The notes below the pieces were generated by a model. The model saw nothing but the letters and a program-made list of their open reading frames with translations. It did not search any database and had not been told where the DNA came from. A stretch of DNA of 64,000 nt from Sphingomonadaceae bacterium 3R27E2-A. Lineage in GTDB: Bacteria > Pseudomonadota > Alphaproteobacteria > Sphingomonadales > Sphingomonadaceae. This document shows, piece after piece, positions 1 through 7,624 of this stretch. Where the stretch lies: contig SCNT01000019.1 in NCBI GenBank assembly GCA_005503165.1, forward strand, positions 1 to 64,000, in the 5' to 3' direction. Within the stretch, counting starts at the first letter, position 1. Every line of letters begins with the position of its first letter. The translations under genes were made by a program, and so were the position numbers.

Positions 1-112
1 TTCAACACCCCGATGATCTGCTCTTCCGAAAACCTCAAACGCTTCATCTGTCCGTCCTTCCTTCAAGACCGGACTCTAATCACTGTTGGAGGAAAATCAG
101 GGGGTCACGTCA
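1..112 (-). mobile_element. Terminal fragment of an IS3-family insertion sequence
   Basis: On the minus strand, bases 47 down to 1 read MKRLRFSEEQIIGVL, the characteristic start of an IS3-family OrfA transposase. The element runs off the left edge of the window. The stretch 91-112 (read on the minus strand as TGACGTGACCCCCTGATTTT and onward) looks like the terminal inverted repeat of this group. The exact end, near 106 or 112, cannot be fixed without the other terminus. The element abuts the AT-rich gene pair that follows, consistent with mobility of this region. Confidence 0.75.
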
Positions 113-183
113 CTGTTCATTGTTATCCAAAGGTAATTTTTGGAATTATTCACGCTGCGAAGCCGGGGAGGGGTTTGGTAGAA

Positions 184-1197
184 GTGACTGAAAGCGCAGA
201 TGATTCAGCCGGAGTTTTCACTCAAAGAGCGGCCAATGCCGATATCCGAATAGGAAATTTAAGGAGTGCGCTCGCTGAGAAGCTGTCCCTGCTTCCTCAG
301 TCTGTCCGACATCCCGACCTAACGATCTACGCCACGGGCTCATTGGCCCGCGGCGAAGCCACCGAAAATTCTGATCTTGATGCATTCTTCATGCTGTCTC
401 ATTCAGAAAAAGAAAAGCCAATTGGCCGTATCCGCGATGTAAAAATACTGAACGCCGTTCTCGAGGCCGCGGACGAGAATGGATTTCCCGACTTTTCAAA
501 TGACGGAGAATACCTAAAATTTCTCCATGTCGATGATATACTTAAACACATAGGGCGTCGAGAGGACGATTATATAAACGCATTCACAGCTAGAATGCTT
601 ATGATGCTCGAAAGTTCATGGCTATACAATGAAGATAATTTCAAATTATTCAAAGAAAAAATAATAAATTTTTACTTTGAAGATTTTCATGATCATTCAA
701 AAGATTTTATGCCGATTTTTCTTCTAAATGATATACTTAGATTCTGGAGAACACTTTGCCTAAACTATGAGAGCGGGAGGCAGTGGAGACCTGAAGAGGA
801 CGAACTGAAGAGAGCAAAGGGCCATCTGGATAATCTAAAGTTGAAATTTAGTAGATTAAACATATGCTTCTCTTTTATATGTCATCTAATGAACCAAGGT
901 GTCGGCCTTAACGCCGGCAATGCTATATACACGTCGTCAATGACGCCTTGGCAACGATTAGACGACATAGCCGCAAAGAACCCAGATCTGCAGCCCCAGA
1001 TATCGTCCATGAAACACCTTTACGCTTGGTTCTTGGAAACCACGGGGCACCCAAAGGATGACACGCTAAGATGGATATCCGTAGAAGAGAATCGCGTACA
1101 AGCGTTCTCAAAGGCTGCATCCTATATAGAAAATATGGGTGATCTAACGAAGAATATATCGCAAACTAATGGTTATCTTCGCTTCCTGATTGTTTAG
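184..1197 (+). CDS. Pol-beta superfamily nucleotidyltransferase, island gene
   Basis: This is a minimal nucleotidyltransferase of about 337 residues. The signature GSLARGEATENSDLD (about residues 52-66) gives the Gly-Ser helix start and the first two metal-binding Asp residues; a third acidic residue may lie in FLHVDD. The C-terminal half is helical (NDILRFWRTLCLNYE) and of unknown type. The reading frame is open upstream to 13, but that part runs through the IS end, so I place the start at GTG 184, about 10 bases after GGGGAGGGG; TTG 175 is possible. The gene is strikingly AT-rich with non-host codon use, and it ends 5 bases before a 2H phosphoesterase gene, so the two are co-translated. The substrate is unknown. 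Family membership is secure; function is not. Confidence 0.8.
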   Translation: MTESADDSAGVFTQRAANADIRIGNLRSALAEKLSLLPQSVRHPDLTIYATGSLARGEATENSDLDAFFMLSHSEKEKPIGRIRDVKILNAVLEAADENGFPDFSNDGEYLKFLHVDDILKHIGRREDDYINAFTARMLMMLESSWLYNEDNFKLFKEKIINFYFEDFHDHSKDFMPIFLLNDILRFWRTLCLNYESGRQWRPEEDELKRAKGHLDNLKLKFSRLNICFSFICHLMNQGVGLNAGNAIYTSSMTPWQRLDDIAAKNPDLQPQISSMKHLYAWFLETTGHPKDDTLRWISVEENRVQAFSKAASYIENMGDLTKNISQTNGYLRFLIV

Positions 1198-1202
1198 TAA
1201 TA

Positions 1203-1778
1203 ATGCCGAAACTATTCCTCTTCGCTTATCCCGATGACAAGAGGCTGGAGGACCTACTAAACCTCGCAATTTTCTCTCTCAATCCCGACGCGAAATGGCC
1301 TGCTCACGTCACGATCGCCGGGCCATTTCCTGCGGCACGTTCATTTTCAGTTCCAGACAAATTCTCTGCAACCGTTAGGGTTATTGGAGCAGGAAATTTC
1401 TTTAGATATGGATCATCTACGGTGTTTCTTCATGTTGGCGCGGAGGAATTACAGCCACTATTTAGAAAGCCGGATTTTAAAGGGAATATAGTGCCACATC
1501 TATCGCTATATGATGGGGAAAACAGAGGTCTCGCTGAGACATTTTACAAAAAAATATCTGAAATTAGACCTTTCTTCTTTTTTGTATCCAGTAAGCTTGA
1601 GATAGTTACCTCCGTTTCTGGTCAATTTAAGACTTATCTCAGGGAGAGGGTGAACCTAGATGCCATCCAAATTCCGAATGTCAAAACGGTCGATGATCTA
1701 AGGCGCTTACCCGTGGAAGAACGAATAGATGCCGCAGTTCTTTGTATTCGTAAGGCTCAATACTATTTGAAATTTTAG
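1203..1778 (+). CDS. 2H phosphoesterase (LigT/2'-5' RNA ligase-like)
   Basis: This 191-residue protein has the two H-x-[ST] motifs that define the 2H phosphoesterase superfamily: HVT at residues 35-37 (within AHVTIAGPF) and HLS at 99-101 (within PHLSLYDG). Members cleave or form 2',3'-cyclic or 2'-5' phosphodiester bonds in RNA or nucleotides. The length suits a stand-alone 2H domain with a short extra C-terminus. It is AT-rich like its partner, starts 5 bases after the nucleotidyltransferase stop with no clear Shine-Dalgarno, and is probably translated by coupling. The pairing suggests one enzyme adds a nucleotide or makes a phosphodiester that the other removes or processes; that is inference. 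Confidence 0.8.
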   Translation: MPKLFLFAYPDDKRLEDLLNLAIFSLNPDAKWPAHVTIAGPFPAARSFSVPDKFSATVRVIGAGNFFRYGSSTVFLHVGAEELQPLFRKPDFKGNIVPHLSLYDGENRGLAETFYKKISEIRPFFFFVSSKLEIVTSVSGQFKTYLRERVNLDAIQIPNVKTVDDLRRLPVEERIDAAVLCIRKAQYYLKF

Positions 1779-1928
1779 CTTTTATCGCAATCACGGCGAC
1801 AGAATTTACGGTGACAGGCGCAAACAACCCCTAAATAACCCGAGTCGCCACCCCACCAAATCCTATTTCGCACATCGCGTGCAAAAAACTTCTTTCCTAA
1901 TTTATTTCGCTATGTTCCAAACTGGCAG

Positions 1929-2075
1929 ATGAGCCACATAGCACCGATCCCCTCGCCCGATCCCGCCGCCGACACCGCGCTCGACGCGCATGGTCACGAC
2001 CCCGCCGCCTATCACTGGGTTCCGGTGCTGAAGAAGCGGCGCAAGGACGGCTGGTCGCGCTCGACGCATAAGGTG
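1929..2075 (+). pseudogene. Truncated N-terminus of a sphingomonad KDGWS-type protein
   Basis: The frame from ATG 1929 encodes a proline- and aspartate-rich start followed by HDPAAYHWVPVLKKRRKDGWS. As I recall it, this resembles the N-terminus of a conserved sphingomonad family in which KDGW(S/T) is followed by a helix-turn-helix region. Here the similarity stops after DGWS and the reading frame runs on into sequence that looks non-coding and overlaps the next gene. I read it as a fragment left when the downstream part was lost, possibly when the neighbouring AT-rich island arrived. The 3' limit is arbitrary. Confidence 0.4.
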
Positions 2076-2177
2076 GGCAAGAAGGGGGGTACGTACCGTG
2101 ACCTTTGTGACCTTTCGATCTTTGGCGGGTCGGTTCGCGCCCCGACGCCACCTGGTCTTCGGGCTTGGCGAGGCGCC

Positions 2178-2699
2178 TTAATTCACCGTCACGCCGCCCG
2201 GCGCCGCGCGCATCCCCGCCGCGGCGAACATCACCCCGCCCCTGACCGCTTCGGCCGAGCCTTCGAGCAGCGCCAGCTTCACCAGCTCGCGCGTCACTTC
2301 GCTGTCGTCGTCGACCACCAGCCGCAGCGTCTCCAGCCCCAGCCCGCTCCGCGCCGCGACCACGCCCCGCACCAGCGCCAGCGGCCAGCGCGCGCTGCCG
2401 CCGCGATAGAGCATGCTGCCGTCGTGCCGCACATAGGCATGGCGCCAGCGCCACAGCCGCCGGAACCAGACGAGCCCCAGCAGCGCGAGGGCCATCAGCG
2501 CGGTCATCGCCGCGTCGCCGAAGACGATGCTCGCCGCCACCTCGCCCGCCGTATCGCCGCGCGCCTGCGCGATGACGAGCGCGGCCAGCGCCAGCGCGCA
2601 CAGCAATTGCCCCGCGGCCAGCGGCTTCGGCTTCAGCCGCGCGATCACGACGAACGGCCGCGCGCCCGATCTCGCCCCATGTCTCATCGTCTCGTCCAT
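2178..2699 (-). CDS. Hypothetical inner-membrane protein with two TM segments
   Basis: This is a 173-residue protein starting MDETMRHG at 2699; an upstream in-frame ATG at 2756 would run into the dispersed repeat. Two hydrophobic segments near residues 30-50 and 60-80 are followed by a cytoplasmic-looking domain with VRHDGSMLYRGGSARWP and VVDDDSEVTRELVKLALLEGS. The topology, with paired helices and then a soluble domain beginning with a displayed Tyr-Arg-Gly motif, recalls PH-like membrane proteins, but I do not recognise the family. The coding frame has typical host codon use. It stands alone, with a repeat immediately upstream. Confidence 0.65.
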   Translation of the reverse strand: MDETMRHGARSGARPFVVIARLKPKPLAAGQLLCALALAALVIAQARGDTAGEVAASIVFGDAAMTALMALALLGLVWFRRLWRWRHAYVRHDGSMLYRGGSARWPLALVRGVVAARSGLGLETLRLVVDDDSEVTRELVKLALLEGSAEAVRGGVMFAAAGMRAAPGGVTVN

Positions 2700-2757
2700 C
2701 GCTCCCCAGATAGGCGCCCCCGTCCCGCCGCGCCAGCACCGGCTGGCGGCGGCCACT

Positions 2758-2905
2758 TAATCCTCCCTGTCGCGAAGCGATGGGGAGGGGGACCATGCGA
2801 AGCATGGTGGAGGGGCCGAGGCCTTGCGCGTTGGTCTCAGGCGGCCGCCCCTCCACCACCCTGCGGGCGGTCCCCCTCCCCACGGCTGCGCCGCAGGGAG
2901 GATCA
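2758..2905. repeat. Dispersed palindromic repeat, family A copy 1
   Basis: The outer arms TAATCCTCCCTGTCGC and the matching GCGACAGGGAGGATTA-type sequence enclose inner complementary arms around GGGGAGGGGGACC and GGTCCCCCTCCCC, plus a small hairpin CCATGCGAAGCATGG. Related copies lie at 13541, 20174, 31661, 53966 and 63311. It occupies the upstream side of the minus-strand gene ending at 2178, and nothing in it looks coding. Confidence 0.85.
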
Positions 2906-3048
2906 GGAACCCCACCAACGCTTGAAGCCGCCCGGCGCCATCCCTGGCGGGCGGGCGCCGCGGAACGATCGACCGCCCCGCCGCCGCGCCGAACCGCGCG
3001 CCGCGCGCGCCGATCCCTGCTATGGTGGCGGGCGGAAGGAGACTCGCC

Positions 3049-3195
3049 ATGCAGGCCGTAACCGAGGGCGACCGCCGCAAGGAAATCCGCGTGCTGCTCG
3101 ATCGGATCCAGGCGCATCCGGGGCGCGACTGGAGCGCCGCGCGCCGCCGCCTCGCGACGCTGACCCGGCTGGTCGCGCCGCCGCGCGCGCGCTGA
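3049..3195 (+). CDS. Small basic protein, 48 residues
   Basis: ATG 3049 is preceded by a near-perfect ribosome binding site, GGAAGGAGACTCGCC. The 48-residue product (MQAVTEGDRRKEIRVLL..., ending APPRAR) is rich in Arg and Leu, looks amphipathic-helical, and contains RDWSAARRRLATLTRLV. The strong initiation signal, the regular codon use and the terminator just downstream at 3214-3254 argue that it is a real gene. I do not recognise a family. The role is unknown; a basic helical protein of this size could bind nucleic acid or another protein. Confidence 0.6.
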   Translation: MQAVTEGDRRKEIRVLLDRIQAHPGRDWSAARRRLATLTRLVAPPRAR

Positions 3196-3213
3196 CGCCC
3201 GGCGCAAAAGAGA

Positions 3214-3254
3214 AGCGGGGCGCCGCGGTCCGGTCCGGATCCGCGCGCCCCGCT
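3214..3254. terminator. Bidirectional hairpin between convergent genes
   Basis: AGCGGGGCGC and GCGCCCCGCT form a perfect 10-bp stem with a 21-base loop region, located between the 48-residue gene on the plus strand and the lipoprotein gene on the minus strand. Confidence 0.6.
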
Positions 3255-3303
3255 CCCTTTGGCCCCTGGGCCGCGGGCATCCTTGCGGACGCCCGCGCGA
3301 TGC

Positions 3304-3807
3304 TTAGTCTTCCAGCCCGGCGAGCTTCGGGCCGATCGTCTTGGCGACGTCGACGCGCACCGATGCATTATGTTCGGCGACGGTCATCACGACCTTGCCG
3401 TCCTTGTCGAGCAGCACGGCTTCCTCGTCCGACCCTTCCGGCGCGAGCTGGACGATCAGCGGCCGCGGATAGAGGCGGTTGCTCGACCCGTTGCTGCCGT
3501 CGACCACGCCGCCGACGATCCCGCCGAGCAGGATGTTGCCGAACGCCGAACCGCCCAGCTTCGACTGGATCAGCACATAGGTCGGCTTGTACCCCGCCAG
3601 CGTGATGTCGGCGCGCTGGTCGTTCTTGCGCTTGAACTCGAGCTTGCACGGCGTGGTGCATTGCTCGCCGTTCGAGAATTTGACGAGCGCGCCGCCCGGC
3701 TTGGTTTCGGACGTGTAATCGGTCTTCGTGCCGTTCATGACCGTGGCGCAGCCCCCCAACCCCAAAGCAAGGACTGCTGCGACCGCCACGGAAAAATTCT
3801 TACGCAT
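3304..3807 (-). CDS. Outer-membrane-type lipoprotein, PEGA-like
   Basis: This 167-residue lipoprotein has a signal peptide ending in the lipobox LGGC (Cys at about residue 20) followed by ATVMNGTKTDYTSET. The early body contains two Cys (EQCTTPCKLEFKRK), then AGYKPTYVLIQ, a pattern often seen in small surface lipoproteins with a PEGA-like beta domain that present short substrate-like segments at the envelope. A glycine-rich stretch (FGNILLGGIVGGVVDG) may insert in or lie on a membrane, as in other small lipoproteins of this type. It is monocistronic, ending at the shared terminator. The precise function is unknown. Confidence 0.75.
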   Translation of the reverse strand: MRKNFSVAVAAVLALGLGGCATVMNGTKTDYTSETKPGGALVKFSNGEQCTTPCKLEFKRKNDQRADITLAGYKPTYVLIQSKLGGSAFGNILLGGIVGGVVDGSNGSSNRLYPRPLIVQLAPEGSDEEAVLLDKDGKVVMTVAEHNASVRVDVAKTIGPKLAGLED

Positions 3808-3970
3808 ATAATTACCCCCTGGTTAAAACCTTCCGGGACTTGGCGGCAAAAGCGGCGGCGGTAAAGCGTTATTTCCGGGCGACGAAAGGATTCGGGAAAA
3901 ACGCCGGAAATGGCGGGAATTCCGAACCTTAGCGTGGCGGAGGCGGGGGGTGCGCCGGACTGGCTTTGGG

Positions 3971-5554
3971 TCACGAGCCGGGGAAGTCGGATCCCGCCGT
4001 GACGCTCACCTCGCCGCGCGCGCCGCTCGGGATCACGCCGCGCCCGAACCACACATAGCGCGCGGTCGGGGCGTCGAGGTCGCGGTCGTAGCGCGCCTGC
4101 ACCGCCGCGCGGTCGTAGCCCATCCAGCCGAGGGTCGCGGGAAAGATCTGGCTCGTCGAATGGCCGGCGCGCGGCGCAGCGGCATAGCGCGCCGCGAGCG
4201 GCTCGGGCAGGAAGGCGAGCAAGGGCACGCGAAACTCGTCGGCGACCGGCGCCTGGCTGCAATGCGGCAGCGCGCCGGGGGTCAGGTTCTGGCCATGGTC
4301 GGAGGTATAGACGATCGCAACCTGCTCGCGGTCGACGCCGGCCAGCAACGCGTCGAAAAAGCCGCGCTTCGACCAGCCGAGCGCGGTGTCATATTGCCGC
4401 GCGACGGGGCTGTCCTCGGGGATGGTGCCCGCGGGATAATGGTCGCGATACTGGAAGTGGACGCCGCGCAAGACGACCATGGTGAAGCTCCTGCCCGGCG
4501 CTTTCATCGCCTTGTTCAACGCCGTGGCGATTTGTCGGTCGGTGTCGATACCCCCCGCCATCGGTCGAAGTTCGTCGATCAGCGCCGCTTCGGGGGCCAG
4601 CAGCAGGTTCTGCGGCGCCCCCGTGGTCTGCCCATCGATCAGCCGCGTCCGGTATCCCGCGCGCTTCGCATAGCCCCAGATCGACGGCGTCCGCCGCAGA
4701 TCCATATCCTTTGCAGCGTTCCGGACATCGACGCCCGACCGCAATGCGACCTGCGCCGGCGCGCTGCAATGCCCCAGCGCCGCCGCCGTGCCGAAGTCGC
4801 TATGCGGCAGTTCCGCCAGCATCGGCGCGACCAGCCGCGCGAACGGCGCCGCCGCGACGCTTTCGTCGACCAGCCAGACGATGTGCCGCGGGGCGCCCGC
4901 GCTATCGGGTATCAAGGTCACCGCGCTGCGCGGCGGCGGCGGCGCGGCCGTGGCCAGTTCCCAGGCGAGCCCATAAAGATTGCGCTCGGCCCCTTCGGGC
5001 CAGCGGTCGAGCGGGCGGATGAGCAGCCCGGGAAGCAGCAGCAGCACCGCGCCGGTCCACGCGAACCTCCGGCCCGTGGGCACCAGCCGCGATCGCAGCA
5101 ACGCTGCGCGCGCCGCGGCGAAGAAAGCCACCGAAAGCACCGTCTTCGCCCCGGCAAGCAGCAACGCTCCGCCGAATTCGCTCGCCGCATTGCCCGCCTG
5201 TCGCGCCTCGGCCGCCATCCATGCGAGCGTTCCGGCGGTCAGCAATTCGCGGACGAGCCCGACATAGCCGAGGTTGACCAAGATCGAGACGCCGGCGAGC
5301 CCGAGCAGCAGCATCGCCCAGCGCCGCGGCAGCCAGAGCAGCGCGGTGAGGAATCCCGCCGCCTGCGCCGCCAACACGGCAAAGGCGCTCGCCGCGCTCG
5401 CCGGGTCCCGCGCCGCGAGCCGATAGACGACGTCGTGGATCAGCTGATATTGGTTGGCGAGTGCGTAGCCGAGCGCGAACGCCAGCAGACCGGCCGCCGC
5501 CAGCCCACCCTGACGCCCCGCGCGCCGCGCAATTCGATCCGCTTCCGCCCCCAT
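3971..5554 (-). CDS. Membrane-anchored sulfatase/phosphoethanolamine-transferase-like protein
   Basis: The 527-residue protein has an N-terminal membrane half (about five hydrophobic segments within residues 15-190) and a periplasmic alkaline-phosphatase-fold half. In the latter, HIVWLVDESVAA supplies the first metal Asp and a probable nucleophilic Ser, and YTSDHGQNL carries the distal Asp-His metal ligands. A late His in RAGHSTSQI may be a further ligand. The layout matches lipid-modifying phosphotransferases of the EptA/OpgE kind and LTA-synthase-like sulfatases, which decorate lipids or glycans with phospho groups. The substrate cannot be told from sequence. It stands alone, about 165 bases upstream of the lipoprotein gene on the same strand. 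Confidence 0.75.
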   Translation of the reverse strand: MGAEADRIARRAGRQGGLAAAGLLAFALGYALANQYQLIHDVVYRLAARDPASAASAFAVLAAQAAGFLTALLWLPRRWAMLLLGLAGVSILVNLGYVGLVRELLTAGTLAWMAAEARQAGNAASEFGGALLLAGAKTVLSVAFFAAARAALLRSRLVPTGRRFAWTGAVLLLLPGLLIRPLDRWPEGAERNLYGLAWELATAAPPPPRSAVTLIPDSAGAPRHIVWLVDESVAAAPFARLVAPMLAELPHSDFGTAAALGHCSAPAQVALRSGVDVRNAAKDMDLRRTPSIWGYAKRAGYRTRLIDGQTTGAPQNLLLAPEAALIDELRPMAGGIDTDRQIATALNKAMKAPGRSFTMVVLRGVHFQYRDHYPAGTIPEDSPVARQYDTALGWSKRGFFDALLAGVDREQVAIVYTSDHGQNLTPGALPHCSQAPVADEFRVPLLAFLPEPLAARYAAAPRAGHSTSQIFPATLGWMGYDRAAVQARYDRDLDAPTARYVWFGRGVIPSGARGEVSVTAGSDFPGS

Positions 5555-5699
5555 GACGGCGCCAACCTAAGGCGAGGATGTTGAAAAATCACAAAAACCC
5601 GCACGCGGGCGCAGTCGGAAGCGCAAACCGCCCGCCCCGCACCAGCGGAGTGGCCGGTTTCGACGCCGCGACGCCCTACGGCGCCGTCGGCTCTTGCAC

Positions 5700-5957
5700 T
5701 TATTCCGCTTCCTCGAACAGGTCGACCGCATTGGCGGCATTCGCTGACAGTCGCACGGTGTCGCCCTCGACCGATGCGACCAGCCCGGCGGGCAGATAAT
5801 GATGCTTGCCGCCTTGCCCGTCCCCGGTCTGCGGACTGTCGGTCCGGGTCAGCTTGATGCGTTCGCCGTCGAGATGATCGACCGTGCCGACATGGACGCC
5901 GTCGGCGCCCACGACCTCCATATGTTCCTTGATCGCGCTATGGTCATGCTCTGCCAT
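5700..5957 (-). CDS. DUF2171-type small protein
   Basis: This is an 85-residue protein (MAEHDHSAIKEHMEVVGADG...) matching the pattern of DUF2171 proteins: IKEHMEVVGADGVHVGTVDHLDG followed by IKLTR, a short Gly-rich loop, HHYLPAGLVASV and a C-terminal acidic helix. The fold resembles PRC-barrel domains. The start is supported by AAGGAGACTCCCC just before ATG. The role is unknown; such proteins are common and often stress-related in alphaproteobacteria. The frame stays open upstream through 6863 but that part shadows the next gene. Confidence 0.8.
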   Translation of the reverse strand: MAEHDHSAIKEHMEVVGADGVHVGTVDHLDGERIKLTRTDSPQTGDGQGGKHHYLPAGLVASVEGDTVRLSANAANAVDLFEEAE

Positions 5958-6088
5958 GGGGAGTCTCCTTGCTGCGGATGGCGGGTGAACGCGCCTTCGC
6001 TCCGCCGGTTGCATGATCGCGCCCAGCTGCACCAAAGTCGCGTTCGCCTTATCCTTCCGCCAGTCCCCCGACGGCAAAAATGACCGCG

Positions 6089-6826
6089 CTATTTGGCCGC
6101 CTTGCCGCCGAACACCTTCTTCTCGACATATTCGGCAAAGTCCTTCGCATAGGCGTCGCGCAGCTCGGCCTTGGCCTGGTCGACCATCTCGGGGGTCTTT
6201 GGCGGGAAATGCTCGAGCGGGTTCTTCACCTGCCCCGTCGCCGTCTTCTTCGCCTTCCCCGTCGCCGGGAACTCGCGATAGATCCAGCCGGTGAACAGGT
6301 TGCTGCCGTACATCATCGCCTTGTGATAGAAGATGTGCGTGGTGATCAGCTCGGCGTAACAGGGGTTCGTCGACCCTGACAAACGCTCGCCCGCCTTGAT
6401 CTTGGCGTTCATCGCCTTGACCTTGGCCTTCAGCTCGGGGTTGTTCTTCAGATCCTCGTTGAACGGCGTCGGCTCCTCGAGGATCACGCGATAGGTCTCG
6501 GGCAGTTTGAGCATCGCGCGATAGTTCATCCGTTCGAGCTCGGCCATCTGGACATCGGGGCCCAGATATTCGCGCATCAGATCCTTGACCGTCGCGACCT
6601 TGCCCTTGTGCGCCTCCATGTCGGCGACCGCGCCGATCGGCCCGAAGCCCGACAGCAGCCCCATATTGACGCCGATATAGTTGTCGGTCGGCCAGACGTG
6701 CAGCTCGCAAGTCTGTTCCGCCGCGGGCGCGGCTTCGGACGCCGCGCTCGTTTCCTGCGCCGATGCGGGCATCGCCGCGAGGCCGATCGATGCGACCGCG
6801 GACAGCACAAATTTCTTCAATGTCAT
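6089..6826 (-). CDS. Secreted hypothetical protein, 245 residues
   Basis: A clean Sec signal peptide (MTLKKFVLSAVASIGLAAMPASAQ) precedes a mature protein with an Ala-rich linker, TCELHVWPTDNYIGVNMG and a largely helical C-terminus containing YAELITTHIFYHKAMMYGSNLF and FREF-like aromatic segments. The start at 6826 is chosen because GGGGAG lies 6 bases upstream and the signal peptide begins there; the longer in-frame start at 6916 adds a non-signal extension. I do not recognise the family. Two Cys (TCEL and NPCYAEL) may form a disulfide. Confidence 0.7.
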   Translation of the reverse strand: MTLKKFVLSAVASIGLAAMPASAQETSAASEAAPAAEQTCELHVWPTDNYIGVNMGLLSGFGPIGAVADMEAHKGKVATVKDLMREYLGPDVQMAELERMNYRAMLKLPETYRVILEEPTPFNEDLKNNPELKAKVKAMNAKIKAGERLSGSTNPCYAELITTHIFYHKAMMYGSNLFTGWIYREFPATGKAKKTATGQVKNPLEHFPPKTPEMVDQAKAELRDAYAKDFAEYVEKKVFGGKAAK

Positions 6827-6945
6827 GATCTGCTCCCCCTTTGATACGGACAGGAAACAGCAAAGAAAACGCGCGCCGACAAGCGGAAAATCGTGGGGGC
6901 AGCGACCCGCTTTCAAGCGCCGCCCGATCGCGCTAGCATCGCGCG

Positions 6946-7620
6946 ATGCACCGCTTGCTGTTTCCGCTCGCCGCCCTCGCCTGCCTCGTGGCCCCGCCCG
7001 CGGTCGCCTGTTCGCCGGTCCCCGGATACCGCGTGCCGACCAATATGGAGCTGACGGCCGACGCCGACCTTATCCTGCTCGCCATCGTTACCGGCGGCAC
7101 GCCAATGGACGCCCGGGATGGTGGTCCCAGCAGCATGCGGATCGTCATCCAGCCGATCGCCGCGCTGAAAGGCGATCTTGCGGCAGCCCCGACATCGCTC
7201 GAAGTCGGGCTCGCAACCGGCCGTTTCGCGCTGCTCAGCAACCCCTATGAACTCGCCGAGGCGCATCCGCTTTCTTATGTCGGCGGCTGCATTCGCTATA
7301 TGGTCCCGCTCGGTTCGCGCCTGCTCTTCTTCCTCGATCGCCACGAACAGGGCTGGATTCCCGCCGGCGGCCCCTTCTCGCGCTGGGCCGAAGATGTGCT
7401 GACCGACGACGCGCCCTGGCTCGTCGCGGTGAAATACCATCTCGAAGTCCAGGCGCTGCCCGAAAGCGAGCGTAGCGCCGCGCTGACCGCGCGCCGCGAC
7501 GTGCTTCGCAAGCAGGCGCTCGACCCGGTCGCCCAATTGCTCGCCGACGACCTCGACCGCCAGCTTGCCGGCCCGAATGAGCCGCTGCGCGCCGAATTGC
7601 CCCCGGCGCCCGAGGACTGA
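6946..7620 (+). CDS. Secreted hypothetical protein with N-terminal ACSPVPGY
   Basis: A signal peptide (about residues 1-21, ending AVAC or just before) precedes CSPVPGYRVPTNMELTADADLILLAIV. The N-terminal Cys-Ser-Pro after a signal peptide, followed by a beta-rich region with ADADLILLAIV and later GGCIRYMVPLGSRLLFFL, resembles TIMP/netrin-like small secreted domains in bacteria, where the first Cys pairs with an internal Cys; that is a tentative analogy. The 224-residue protein is convergent with the nuclease-like gene, with 4 bases between stops, and divergent from the secreted-protein gene upstream. Confidence 0.65.
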   Translation: MHRLLFPLAALACLVAPPAVACSPVPGYRVPTNMELTADADLILLAIVTGGTPMDARDGGPSSMRIVIQPIAALKGDLAAAPTSLEVGLATGRFALLSNPYELAEAHPLSYVGGCIRYMVPLGSRLLFFLDRHEQGWIPAGGPFSRWAEDVLTDDAPWLVAVKYHLEVQALPESERSAALTARRDVLRKQALDPVAQLLADDLDRQLAGPNEPLRAELPPAPED

Positions 7621-7624
7621 GCGC

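Noticed and set aside
1-1790. CBASS operon at the left end
   Set aside because: A nucleotidyltransferase and a phosphoesterase are present but no effector such as a nuclease, phospholipase or TM protein; the signature differs from known CD-NTases by eye.
1929-3605. 558-residue frame on the plus strand
   Set aside because: Its codon pattern is that of an antisense shadow of GC-rich sequence and it runs through a repeat and the opposite-strand gene at 2178. Only the first 49 codons have a plausible host-like N-terminus, reported as a pseudogene.
3950-5584. Long plus-strand frame over the sulfatase-like gene
   Set aside because: It mirrors the minus-strand gene and is Arg/Pro-rich as expected of a shadow frame.
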